Assembly (NCBI RefSeq): GCF_016921115.1
Contig: NZ_JAFFZS010000001.1
Location: forward strand, 310,001-374,000
Direction: 5' to 3'
Source of the DNA: Streptomyces actuosus
GTDB taxonomy: Bacteria > Actinomycetota > Actinomycetes > Streptomycetales > Streptomycetaceae
Length of the DNA stretch: 64,000 nucleotides
In this document: positions 17,700-25,459 of the stretch, in pieces
Layout: every line of letters starts with the position of its first letter
Numbering within the stretch: position 1 is the first letter of the stretch
Program-made: the position numbers and the translations under genes
The notes under the pieces: generated by a model
Seen by the model: the letters and a program-made list of their open reading frames with translations, nothing else
The model's database searches: none
What the model was told of the DNA's origin: nothing

Positions 17700-17731
17700 G
17701 AGGGGGCGGAGCGTTCGCGCTCCGCCCCCTC
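17700..17731 (+). terminator. Terminator hairpin after the FMN reductase gene
   Basis: A perfect 14-base-pair stem (17700-17713 with 17718-17731) closed by the stable tetraloop TTCG. It lies between convergent genes and may act in both directions. Confidence 0.9.
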
Positions 17732-17796
17732 CCGGCTGTTCGCGGCCCTGGACGACGGCGGTACGGAAGCGACGCGCCCCGTCCGCCCGCGCCGTA

Positions 17797-18558
17797 CTAC
17801 CGGGCGCCCATCCGCAGGGCGCCGTCCATGCGGATCGTCTCGCCGTTGAGGTAGTCGTGCTCGGCGATCATGGTGACCAGGCGGGCGTACTCGGCCGGCC
17901 GGGCCAGGCGCTGCGGGAAGGGCACGCTCGCGCCGAGGCCGGCCCTGACCTCCTCGCTGAACCCCGCCATCATCGGCGTGTCCACGATGCCGGGGGCGAT
18001 GGTGACGACGCGGATGCCGTGCTGGGCGAGGTCCCGGGCGGCGGTGACGGTCATGCCGGCGACGCCGGCCTTGGAGGCGGCGTAGGCGATCTGGCCGATC
18101 TGGCCCTCGAAGGCGGCGATGGAGGCCGTGTTCACGATGACGCCGCGCTGCCCTCCGTCGTCCGGCTCGTTGCGGGTCATGGTCGCAGCAGCGAGCCGCA
18201 TGATGTTGAAGGTGCCGACCAGGTTGACGTCGACGACTGCGCGGAACAGGTCGAGGTCGTGCGGGCCGCGACGGCCGACGACCCGAGCGGAGGGCGCGAT
18301 GCCGGCGCAGCTGACGGCGAGGCGGAGCCGGGCTCCGTCGGCCTCGATGCGGGCCAGCGCCTCCTCGACGGGCTCCTCACGGGTGACGTCGGCGGGCAGC
18401 AGCGTGACGCCGTCGGGCTGCGGGCCGGCCTCGGCGACGGCTTTCTCCAGGTCCAGGCCGTAGACGGTGGCGCCGCGGGCGGCGAGTGCGGCGGCGGTGG
18501 CGGCACCGAGTCCGGAGGCGGCGCCGGTGACGAGGGCGGCGGATCCTGCGATGTCCAT
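17797..18558 (-). CDS. SDR family oxidoreductase (3-hydroxyacyl-CoA dehydrogenase type 2-like)
   Basis: A 253-residue short-chain dehydrogenase. The NAD-binding motif TGAASGLGAATA is at about residues 10-21 with an acidic Asp after beta-2 (YGLDLE), favouring NAD(H). It has the CAGI motif near residue 89, catalytic Ser in NTASIAAF and YxxxK in YAASKAG (about 155-165). Overall similarity is to the HSD17B10/type II 3-hydroxyacyl-CoA dehydrogenases used in beta-oxidation. It follows the acyl-CoA dehydrogenase gene on the same strand after 62 bases, so the two probably act in one acyl-CoA degradation route. GAGGAG precedes the ATG. Confidence 0.85.
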   Translation of the reverse strand: MDIAGSAALVTGAASGLGAATAAALAARGATVYGLDLEKAVAEAGPQPDGVTLLPADVTREEPVEEALARIEADGARLRLAVSCAGIAPSARVVGRRGPHDLDLFRAVVDVNLVGTFNIMRLAAATMTRNEPDDGGQRGVIVNTASIAAFEGQIGQIAYAASKAGVAGMTVTAARDLAQHGIRVVTIAPGIVDTPMMAGFSEEVRAGLGASVPFPQRLARPAEYARLVTMIAEHDYLNGETIRMDGALRMGAR

Positions 18559-18620
18559 GGAACTCCTCGGCGGTGAGGGGGCCGATAGGGCAAGGGTGGG
18601 TGGTCGGGCGCGGGGGCTCG

Positions 18621-19760
18621 TCAGGCGGCGAGGCCGCGGCTGATGACCAGCCGCTGGATCTGGTTGGTCCCCTCGAAGATCTGCATGATCTTGGCCTCCC
18701 GCATGTAGCGCTCGACCGGGAAGTCCCGGGTGTAGCCGTACCCGCCGAGCACCTGCACGGCGTCGGTGGTCACCCGCATCGCGGCGTCGGTGCACACCAG
18801 CTTGGCCACGCTGGCCTGCCGGCTGAAGGGCCGGCCGAGGTCGCGGCGGCGGGCGGCGTCCAGGTAGGTGGCGCGGGCGGAATCGACGGCGGCGGCCATG
18901 TCGGCGAGGAGGAAGCCGAGACCCTGGTGGTCGATGATGCGCCGGCCGAAGGTGGTGCGCTCGTTGGCGTAGGCGACGGCGGTGTTCAGGGCCGCCTGGG
19001 CCAGGCCGGTGGCACAGGCGGCGATCCCGAGGCGCCCGCAGTCGAGCGCGCTGAAGGCGATCTGCAGGCCCTGCCCCTCGTCGCCGATGCGCCGGTCCGC
19101 GTCGAGGAACGCCCCGTCCCAGTAGGCGGCGGCGGTGGGCACGGCGTGCAGGCCCATCTTGCGCTCGGGGGCGCCGAAGCCGAGCCCGTCGACGGCACCG
19201 GGGGCCAGGAAGCAGGAGATGCCGCGGCTGCCCGGGGCGGTGCGGGCGAACAGGGCGTAGAAGTCGGCCTTGCCGCCGTGGGTGACCCAGGCCTTGGTCC
19301 CGGTCACCCGGTAGCCGCCCTCGACGGGTTCGGCCTTGCAGGACAGGGACGCGGCGTCCGAGCCGGCCTGCGGCTCGGACAGGCTGTACCCGCCGATCTG
19401 CTCGCCCGCCAGCATCGCGGGGAGCCAGCGGTCCTTCTGCTCGTCCGTGCCGAAGGCGTTCAGGGGGTGGCAGGCGAGGGTGTGCACGCTCGTGGCGACG
19501 GCGACGGCGGCCCAGCGGGTGGCGAGCTCCTCCAGGACCTGGAGGTACACCTCGTACGGCTGGCCACCGCCGCCGTACTCCTCCGGGTAGACCAGGCCGA
19601 GCAGGCCGGCCCGGCCGAGGGTGGCGAAGAGCCCCTCGGGATAGGTCTCCGCGTTCTCGTGCTGCTCGACGCGGGTGGCGAGCTCCTTGTCGGCGATCTC
19701 CCGGGTGAGGGCGATCAGATCCGCGGCCTCCGGGGTGGGGAGCAGGCGGTCGACGTCCAC
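18621..19760 (-). CDS. Acyl-CoA dehydrogenase
   Basis: A 379-residue FAD enzyme introducing an alpha-beta double bond into acyl-CoA. Visible motifs are YSLSEPQAGSDAASL (about 128-142, FAD contact), the WVTHGG segment, the QVLGGYGYTRDFPVERYMRE signature (about 335-354) and the EGTNQIQ loop near residue 362 with the catalytic-type Glu. The GTG at 19760 has GGAG six bases upstream. It is the first gene of a two-gene unit with the SDR and is divergent from a TetR gene with an operator between them, so it is likely a TetR-controlled fatty or branched-acyl degradation step. Confidence 0.92.
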   Translation of the reverse strand: MDVDRLLPTPEAADLIALTREIADKELATRVEQHENAETYPEGLFATLGRAGLLGLVYPEEYGGGGQPYEVYLQVLEELATRWAAVAVATSVHTLACHPLNAFGTDEQKDRWLPAMLAGEQIGGYSLSEPQAGSDAASLSCKAEPVEGGYRVTGTKAWVTHGGKADFYALFARTAPGSRGISCFLAPGAVDGLGFGAPERKMGLHAVPTAAAYWDGAFLDADRRIGDEGQGLQIAFSALDCGRLGIAACATGLAQAALNTAVAYANERTTFGRRIIDHQGLGFLLADMAAAVDSARATYLDAARRRDLGRPFSRQASVAKLVCTDAAMRVTTDAVQVLGGYGYTRDFPVERYMREAKIMQIFEGTNQIQRLVISRGLAA

Positions 19761-19773
19761 GGTGACTCCAAGT

Positions 19774-19799
19774 GGTACTCAAAGAGGTACGTCAGTACC
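19774..19799. promoter_or_regulatory. GGTAC-based operator between acyl-CoA dehydrogenase and TetR
   Basis: An inverted repeat GGTAC-N4-GTACC at 19786-19799, plus an additional direct copy of GGTAC at 19774-19778. It lies just upstream of the acyl-CoA dehydrogenase start and 42 bases upstream of the TetR start, a suitable position to control both genes. Confidence 0.65.
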
Positions 19800-19840
19800 G
19801 CTTAGCGTAGCGCAAAGGTGGGCCTTGGAATACTGGCCGG

Positions 19841-20443
19841 GTGATCGAGACGTCAGCCGCCGAGAGCCCGAAGCCCACCGGTCGGGGCGCAGCACGCCGC
19901 TCCGAGCTGTTCGAGGAGTTGGTGGGCCTTCTGGTACGAGACGGTTTCGCCCATCTGACGCTGGACGGTCTCGCCGCCCGGCTGCACTGCTCCAAGCGCA
20001 CCCTGTACGGCCTGGCGGGCAGCAAGGAGCAGTTGGTGCGGGCGGCCGTGGTGCACTTCTTCCGGCGGGCGACCGAGCACGTGGAAGCGGCCCTGGCGGC
20101 GGAGACCGAGCCCGCCCGGCGGCTCGCCGCCTACCTGCGCGCCGTGTCGGCGGAGCTGGCACCCGCCTCCGCCCGGTTCTTCGACGACGTGGCGGCCTTC
20201 GAACCGGCCGCCGAGGTCTACGACCGCAACACGCGGGCGGCGGCACGGCGCGTCCAGCAGCTCATCGAGGAGGGCACGGCGGCCGGCGCCTTCCGCGAGG
20301 TGCATGTCGCCTTCGCCGCCGACGTCATCACCTCGGTGATGGTCCGCATCCAGCGCCGGCAGGTGGCCTCCACGACCGGCCTGACCGACGCCCAGGCCTA
20401 CGCCCACCTCGCGGAACTGCTGCTGCACGGGCTGACCCGCTGA
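19841..20443 (+). CDS. TetR/AcrR family transcriptional regulator
   Basis: A 200-residue regulator with a helix-turn-helix near residues 40-60 (LTLDGLAARLHCSKRTLYGLAGSKE) and an alpha-helical effector domain. It is divergent from the acyl-CoA dehydrogenase/SDR unit and probably represses it, releasing on binding an acyl-CoA-like ligand (inference from context). The start is GTG 19841 with no ribosome site; GAATAC at 19828-19833 could be a -10 element that places the transcription start at the GTG, so this mRNA may also be leaderless. Confidence 0.88.
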   Translation: MIETSAAESPKPTGRGAARRSELFEELVGLLVRDGFAHLTLDGLAARLHCSKRTLYGLAGSKEQLVRAAVVHFFRRATEHVEAALAAETEPARRLAAYLRAVSAELAPASARFFDDVAAFEPAAEVYDRNTRAAARRVQQLIEEGTAAGAFREVHVAFAADVITSVMVRIQRRQVASTTGLTDAQAYAHLAELLLHGLTR

Positions 20444-20671
20444 ACCGGACGCGCACGCCGGAGCGGGCAGCCGGAGCCCGCGCTCACCTCGGGTCGACGA
20501 GGGCAAGGCCGAGATCGGGACGGTAGGGGGCGGCGTACACGCCGGGCACCGGGGCAGGCACCGACGGCCGGGGCTGCCGGCGGGGGCGGTGGGGTGGGGC
20601 GGGACCGGGCCCCGCTGAGAAGCCCAGGGGAAGGACGGCGGGCGCACGCCGAGGAACGCGGGCCGGCGTGC

Positions 20672-20708
20672 GCGGACCGGCGCTGGCGGACCGGCGCTGG
20701 CGGACCGG
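20672..20708. repeat. 14-base tandem repeat, 2.6 copies
   Basis: Unit GCGGACCGGCGCTG at 20672-20685 and 20686-20699, followed by a partial unit GCGGACCGG at 20700-20708. It lies between convergent genes (TetR and the PP2C phosphatase) just beyond the phosphatase stop codon. The rest of that 269-base gap shows no gene. Confidence 0.8.
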
Positions 20709-20712
20709 TCGC

Positions 20713-22830
20713 TCAGCGCGCCGTGCACTGCAGGACGAGCAGGGCGACGTCGTCGACGCGCGGGCCCCGGGTCCCCGTGTTCGCCACGAGGGAGTCGATG
20801 AGCGCGTCCAGGTCCCGTTCGCTGGTGCGGGCCAGTTGCCGTGCCAGGTCGGCGATCGAGTCGTCGAGGTCGACGCCCGGCCTCTCGATCAGGCCGTCGG
20901 TGTAGAGGGCGAGCATGAGGCCGGGGGTGAGCGGGATCCCGGTCAGCGGGAAGTCGGCGTCCGTCTCGATGCCGAGAAGCGGCCCGGGCGGCATGTCGAC
21001 GGGACGGGCCTCCCCTTCGAGTCGGCGCAGGATCGGCGGCGGGTGGCCGGCACCGGCCAGGGTCATGCGGCCGGCGGCGAAGTCGAGGCGGGCGTAGAGG
21101 CAGCTGACGAAGAGGTCCGCGCCCAGGTCGGTGAGGAGCCGGTTGGTCCGGGCCAGCACCTGGTCCGGAGTGGCGTCGAGGGCCGAGTGGGCGCGCACCG
21201 CGGTGCGGACCTGCCCCATCAGAGCGGCTGCGGCGACGTCGTGCCCCTGGACGTCGCCGATGACGGCGGCGACCGCGGTGTCCCCGAGGGGGATGAGGTC
21301 GTAGAAGTCGCCGCCGATGTCCATGCCCCGGGTGGCGGGCAGGTAGCGCGCGGCGACCCGAAGCCCGGGGACGGGGGGCAGGTTCCGCGGGAGCAGCGCC
21401 TGCTGGAGGCCGTGGGCCAGACCGAGTTTGGTGTCGTAGAGGCGGGCTCGGTCCAGGGCGTGGGCGACGAGGCCGGCCAGCGAGGTCAGCACGGCGCGTT
21501 CCTCTGCCGGGAAGGGGTGGGGGCGGTCGTACGACAGGATGCAGCAGCCGACGGGCCGGCCGGAGACGATCAGCGGCAGGAACGCCCAGGCCTGCTTGCC
21601 GCTGACCAGGGCCGCCTCGGGGTAGAGGCGCCGCATCTCCTCCAGGGTGGCGAAGAACGCGGGGATGCCGCTGGCGAGGACACGTCCGGCCGGGGTGAAT
21701 CCGGTGTCGAGCGGCAGGCCGTCCAGGCGCTCGATGGCTGCGGGGGTGTAGCCGCGGTGGCCGGTGATCCGCAGCCGCCCGGCCTCGGCGGTGGACAGGA
21801 CCAGGCCGTGGGCGCCGAAGGCGGGCATGATCTGGTCGGCCACCAGGTCGATGACGTCCTGGACGCCGACCACCTCGGTCAGGGCGGCGGCCAGGTGCGT
21901 GAGCTGGTAGAGACGGCCGGCGCGGGCCGGCGCCCCGGCGCCCGAGGTCCCGCGGGACACGGGTCCGGACGGGAGGCGGTCGCCGCTGGGCACGATCCGG
22001 ACGCTGATGCCGCTGGCGTCGGGATACAGGTGGAAGTCGAGCCAGGTGTCGGGCGGGCGGCAGGCGGTGAAGACGACGTGCTGCCGGCTGATCACGGCGG
22101 CGCGGTAGCGGTCCTCGTAGGCGGGGTCGTCGAGCCAGCGCAGGGACTGCCACGGCAGGGTGCCCACGAGCCGGTCGGCCGCGCGGCCGAGCAGCTCGCA
22201 GGCGCCCGAGCTGAGGTAGGTGAAGCGTCCTGCCAGGTCGAGGGCGCAGCTGCCGCCCGGCAGCCGCTCGGCGAAGTCGGCGGCGGCCGACATCGGTCCC
22301 GCGGACGGGCCGCTCGGTCCGGCGGGCAGCACACGGGGCCGGTCGCCCGGTGCCGGGAGCGCGCCGTGGTCGGCGGACTCCTCCAGGAGCCGGGCCAGCC
22401 GCCCGCAGCTGGAGGCGATGTGTCCCCGCTCCCGCCGGGTCATGTGCGGCGGGCGGGTGGCCGGCCACACCAGCAGCAGGGCGCCCCAGCTGCGAACGCC
22501 GGTGATCGGTGCGGCGGCGAGCGCCAGCGGGTACGGCAGTGCCACCGCGGTGCGCGGATAGGCGGCGGCCAGCTCCTCGTGACTGCCCACCCACACGATG
22601 CGGTCCTCGCGGGCGGCGTCGGCCACCGGTGCCGGGGCGTCCACCGCGACCTCGGTCCACGGCGCGGCGAGTTCGGACGGCACCCCGTACAGGGCCTCCA
22701 GGGTCAGATGCCGTCCGTCGGGCGCGAAGAGGTAGAGCGCGCCGGTGGACGCGCCCGTCCGGCGCACTGTCTCCGCGAACGCGGTGTCCAGTGCTTCCAC
22801 GTCCGTCGCCCCCTCGTGCACACCGGTCAC
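20713..22830 (-). CDS. GAF/PAS sensor - PP2C (SpoIIE/RsbU-like) serine phosphatase
   Basis: A protein of about 705 residues. A GAF-like domain (about 5-140), a PAS-like domain (about 190-290) and a second GAF domain (about 310-460) precede a PP2C/SpoIIE phosphatase domain (about 475-705). The latter has the metal-binding motifs MDIGGDFYDL, VIGDVQGHD, GAGHPPP and the final DDVALLVL. Streptomyces has many such proteins, which dephosphorylate anti-anti-sigma factors and so release SigB/SigF-type sigma factors in response to a signal. The GTG at 22830 is chosen because GAGGAG lies 7 bases upstream; an in-frame GTG at 22887 would add 19 residues. No His-kinase-like anti-sigma domain is fused. Confidence 0.88.
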   Translation of the reverse strand: MTGVHEGATDVEALDTAFAETVRRTGASTGALYLFAPDGRHLTLEALYGVPSELAAPWTEVAVDAPAPVADAAREDRIVWVGSHEELAAAYPRTAVALPYPLALAAAPITGVRSWGALLLVWPATRPPHMTRRERGHIASSCGRLARLLEESADHGALPAPGDRPRVLPAGPSGPSAGPMSAAADFAERLPGGSCALDLAGRFTYLSSGACELLGRAADRLVGTLPWQSLRWLDDPAYEDRYRAAVISRQHVVFTACRPPDTWLDFHLYPDASGISVRIVPSGDRLPSGPVSRGTSGAGAPARAGRLYQLTHLAAALTEVVGVQDVIDLVADQIMPAFGAHGLVLSTAEAGRLRITGHRGYTPAAIERLDGLPLDTGFTPAGRVLASGIPAFFATLEEMRRLYPEAALVSGKQAWAFLPLIVSGRPVGCCILSYDRPHPFPAEERAVLTSLAGLVAHALDRARLYDTKLGLAHGLQQALLPRNLPPVPGLRVAARYLPATRGMDIGGDFYDLIPLGDTAVAAVIGDVQGHDVAAAALMGQVRTAVRAHSALDATPDQVLARTNRLLTDLGADLFVSCLYARLDFAAGRMTLAGAGHPPPILRRLEGEARPVDMPPGPLLGIETDADFPLTGIPLTPGLMLALYTDGLIERPGVDLDDSIADLARQLARTSERDLDALIDSLVANTGTRGPRVDDVALLVLQCTAR

Positions 22831-23285
22831 GCTGCCGCTCCTCGTGCCGCGTACGTTGCCGGGTTCCCGCCGAACGAATTCGGCCACACCAGGACGGTAC
22901 GCCCGTGCGCGGAGTGCGGCGCCCCCTGCGCCCAGCCGGTCGCCGAGGCCGCCGGACGCGGACCGGGGCGGATCACGCGCGACCGCCCTGCCCGCCGGCC
23001 CCGGGACCTACGGGGGTTCCGGTAGCCGAGGGACCACTGGGACCTCCGCCCCCCAGGACCTCCGGGGTCTCCAGGACCTCCGGAAACCCCGGGAGGACGC
23101 ACCTGCCGACGCACACCCCAGGACGCGGCCCGGCGCCGTGTGGCCCCGTACCACCGGCGCGGCGTGTGCAGCCGGCCTTGTGCAGCGGTGGGACGGGCCG
23201 GGTCGCCCCGGGGACCGCCAGGTCCTCCGGGGGCCGGGATCGATTCCGGACCCCGGGCTCTCTCCGGCCCGGGCAGGGCGGCCCG
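22831..23285. other. Gene-free stretch (455 bases) with short direct repeats
   Basis: It lies between the 3' end of the double-RCK gene and the 5' end of the phosphatase gene (same strand). A 13-base direct repeat CCAGGACCTCCGG occurs at 23053-23065 and 23071-23083, with related CCTCCGGGG words near 23225. It presumably holds the phosphatase promoter. No convincing reading frame or perfect hairpin was seen. Confidence 0.5.
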
Positions 23286-25205
23286 CTACGGCTGCGGCTG
23301 CCGGCCGAGGAGCTCGGCGAGGCCGCGGCGGGTCGCGGCCAGGACGACACGGTCCTCGGGCTTGAGGACGTAGCCGGGGTGCAGGTCCCACACGAGGTTC
23401 GGGGTGCGACCCCCCGCACCGCGCACGGCAGCGGCCAGGTCGGGCAGCCGTTCCCCGGGGGCGGCGGTGTCCAGGGCGATGACGCGCCAGGACCCGGGCC
23501 GGAACGCCTCCGCGACGGTACGGCCCTGCAGCTGCGGGTGCCCGGCCACGTCCAGCGCGGCGAACAGCAGGACCTTCCGCTCGACGGGAACGGCCCCGAG
23601 GACCTGGCGCCCCATCATCGCCCCGGCGAAGGCGGGCGCCGCCAGGTGGGAGACGCTGCGGCTGCGGGTGAGGGCGTCGGGGTGCGCGGTGCGCAGGGTG
23701 CGGAAGACGGCGGTCGCGAACTCGTCGTCGTACAGACGCAGGGAGACCCGCAGGGCCGGGCCGAGCGAGCGGGCGTAGAGGGTCGCCTCCAGGTTGGTGG
23801 TGTCGGAGCTGGTGAGGGCGAGCAGCGCCTGGGCCCGGTGCACGCGCGCCGACTCCAGCACGCCCTCCTGGGTCACGTCCCCGAGGACGACCGGCACCCG
23901 CAGGCGGCGGGCGAGGGAGATGCCGCGCGCCTCGGGGCTCTCCTCCACGCACACGACCGGGATGTCCAGCTCGTGCAGGCGGGCCAGGACGCGGGTGCCG
24001 ACCTTGCCCAGGCCGAGCAGCACCACGTGTCCGGACATGCGGCGGGAGACCCGTCCCAGGGCGGAGGCGGAGCGGAAGGTGCCGAGAGCCTCCAGCAGTC
24101 CGGCCACGAGCACCGGCAGCAGCAGGAGACCGGCGAGGCCGGCCAGTATCTGGAGGACCTTGCGGGTCGCGGGCTCGCCGATCGCGGGGTCGTTGATGGC
24201 GAAGATGTCGAGCAGGATCGTGTAGGCGGCGTGCAGCGGGTGGTCGTCGAGGGTGAGCATCGAGGCCACCGTCAGGGCCAGCACCGCGCCCACGACTCCG
24301 CCGATCGACCACCACAGGCGGCGGGAGAAGAGCGAGACGAGCGGTGTGAGGGCGGTGTCGAGTCGGCTGACGCGCGGTGGCGGCCCGGCGTACGTGACCG
24401 TCTCCAGCGCGATGGTGCCGCGGTCGCCGGCCGCCGCGACCTCCTCGTCGTCGGGCAGCAGCTGCGGCCCCTCCGGCCCGCTGTCGTCCGAGCCCTCCAT
24501 CCCGGCCGGATTGCTGGCGGTGGAGGACAGCAGGGCGAGCGTGCACAGCCCGGGGTCCGGAACGCGTCCGTCGCCGGGCGGCGGGTGCTCGACCGCGCGC
24601 AGCAGCATGCCGTCCGCCTGAACGACCTTGCTGGTGCCCGCGACGGCCGTGGCGGCGAGCGCCGGCGCGGCCGTGTCCGCGTCCGACAGGACGGTGGTGG
24701 AGGTGTCCAGCGCGGCGGGGTCGACACCGGGTGTGGCCTGGTCGAGCAGTTGGGCGAGGTGCTGGCCCAGCTTGCGGTTGTAGAGCCGGATGACCAGCCG
24801 GAGCCGCGGGTTGAGCCGGCGGGCGGCCAGGGCGGCGCGGACGTTGGTCGCGTCGTCCTCGTACACCAGCGCCAGTGCGCTGGCCCGGCCCACGCCGGCC
24901 GCGTCGAGCGCCGTTTCGTCGGGGACCGGCGCCGACACCACGTCCAGGTCGTCCCCCGCGGCAAGGCCTTGGGTGCCGGGCGCGCGCTGCGCCGCGAAGG
25001 GGACACGCCCCAGAAGGGCCGAGGCGAGGGCGGCCGCGCGGGTGGGAGCGCCCGCGCCCTGTGTCTCGGGGACGACGAGGACGACCCGTTCCCGGTACAC
25101 GTCGCGCAGCTCCGCGGCCAGGCGGCGCGCCAGGGCGTCGTCACCACAGACGACCATGTGGCCACCGGGGAACGGGGGTTGAGGCTGATGAGGGATGAAA
25201 GACAC
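23286..25205 (-). CDS. Double-RCK (TrkA-N) domain membrane protein, potassium channel/transport-like
   Basis: A 639-residue protein. An N-terminal RCK/TrkA-N Rossmann domain (about 15-200) is followed by a membrane part with two hydrophobic segments (about 300-325 and 375-400). A second TrkA-N domain (HVVLLGLGKVGTRVL, about 415-530) and a C-terminal TrkA-C-like region complete it. The layout is that of RCK-containing two-helix potassium channels. However, the loop between the two helices reads IFAINDPAIGE where the selectivity filter (T-x-G-[YF]-G-D) would be expected, so the pore signature is missing. It may regulate or transport something other than K+, or be a degenerate channel. The start is GTG 25205, divergent from hypX. 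Confidence 0.75.
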   Translation of the reverse strand: MSFIPHQPQPPFPGGHMVVCGDDALARRLAAELRDVYRERVVLVVPETQGAGAPTRAAALASALLGRVPFAAQRAPGTQGLAAGDDLDVVSAPVPDETALDAAGVGRASALALVYEDDATNVRAALAARRLNPRLRLVIRLYNRKLGQHLAQLLDQATPGVDPAALDTSTTVLSDADTAAPALAATAVAGTSKVVQADGMLLRAVEHPPPGDGRVPDPGLCTLALLSSTASNPAGMEGSDDSGPEGPQLLPDDEEVAAAGDRGTIALETVTYAGPPPRVSRLDTALTPLVSLFSRRLWWSIGGVVGAVLALTVASMLTLDDHPLHAAYTILLDIFAINDPAIGEPATRKVLQILAGLAGLLLLPVLVAGLLEALGTFRSASALGRVSRRMSGHVVLLGLGKVGTRVLARLHELDIPVVCVEESPEARGISLARRLRVPVVLGDVTQEGVLESARVHRAQALLALTSSDTTNLEATLYARSLGPALRVSLRLYDDEFATAVFRTLRTAHPDALTRSRSVSHLAAPAFAGAMMGRQVLGAVPVERKVLLFAALDVAGHPQLQGRTVAEAFRPGSWRVIALDTAAPGERLPDLAAAVRGAGGRTPNLVWDLHPGYVLKPEDRVVLAATRRGLAELLGRQPQP

Positions 25206-25459
25206 GTGTCACAGCCTGCCGCACGCCGCGCGACGGGTCGTCACCGGCGCCCGTCCCGCACCGGATCCGTTCCGCCGCTCCCACCACGGACGTCCCACAG
25301 GGCCGTCCCACGCTGCTACTGCCGCCGGGGGCACGACCATCCGGTGGAACTTGCGGGCAGCGGCCGTTGCGCTGCGCCGCCCGGGCCGTGGCGGCGACCA
25401 TCCTGCTGTCTCGTCCGGGGCGCCGCCCGCCCTCCGCTTCGCCGTCGGGAAGAGGCCCA

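Noticed and set aside
25291..25311. Two CGTCCCAC words upstream of hypX considered as a DevR/DosR-type box
   Set aside because: They are direct, not inverted, and lack the central AT-rich dyad of the known box; evidence is too weak.
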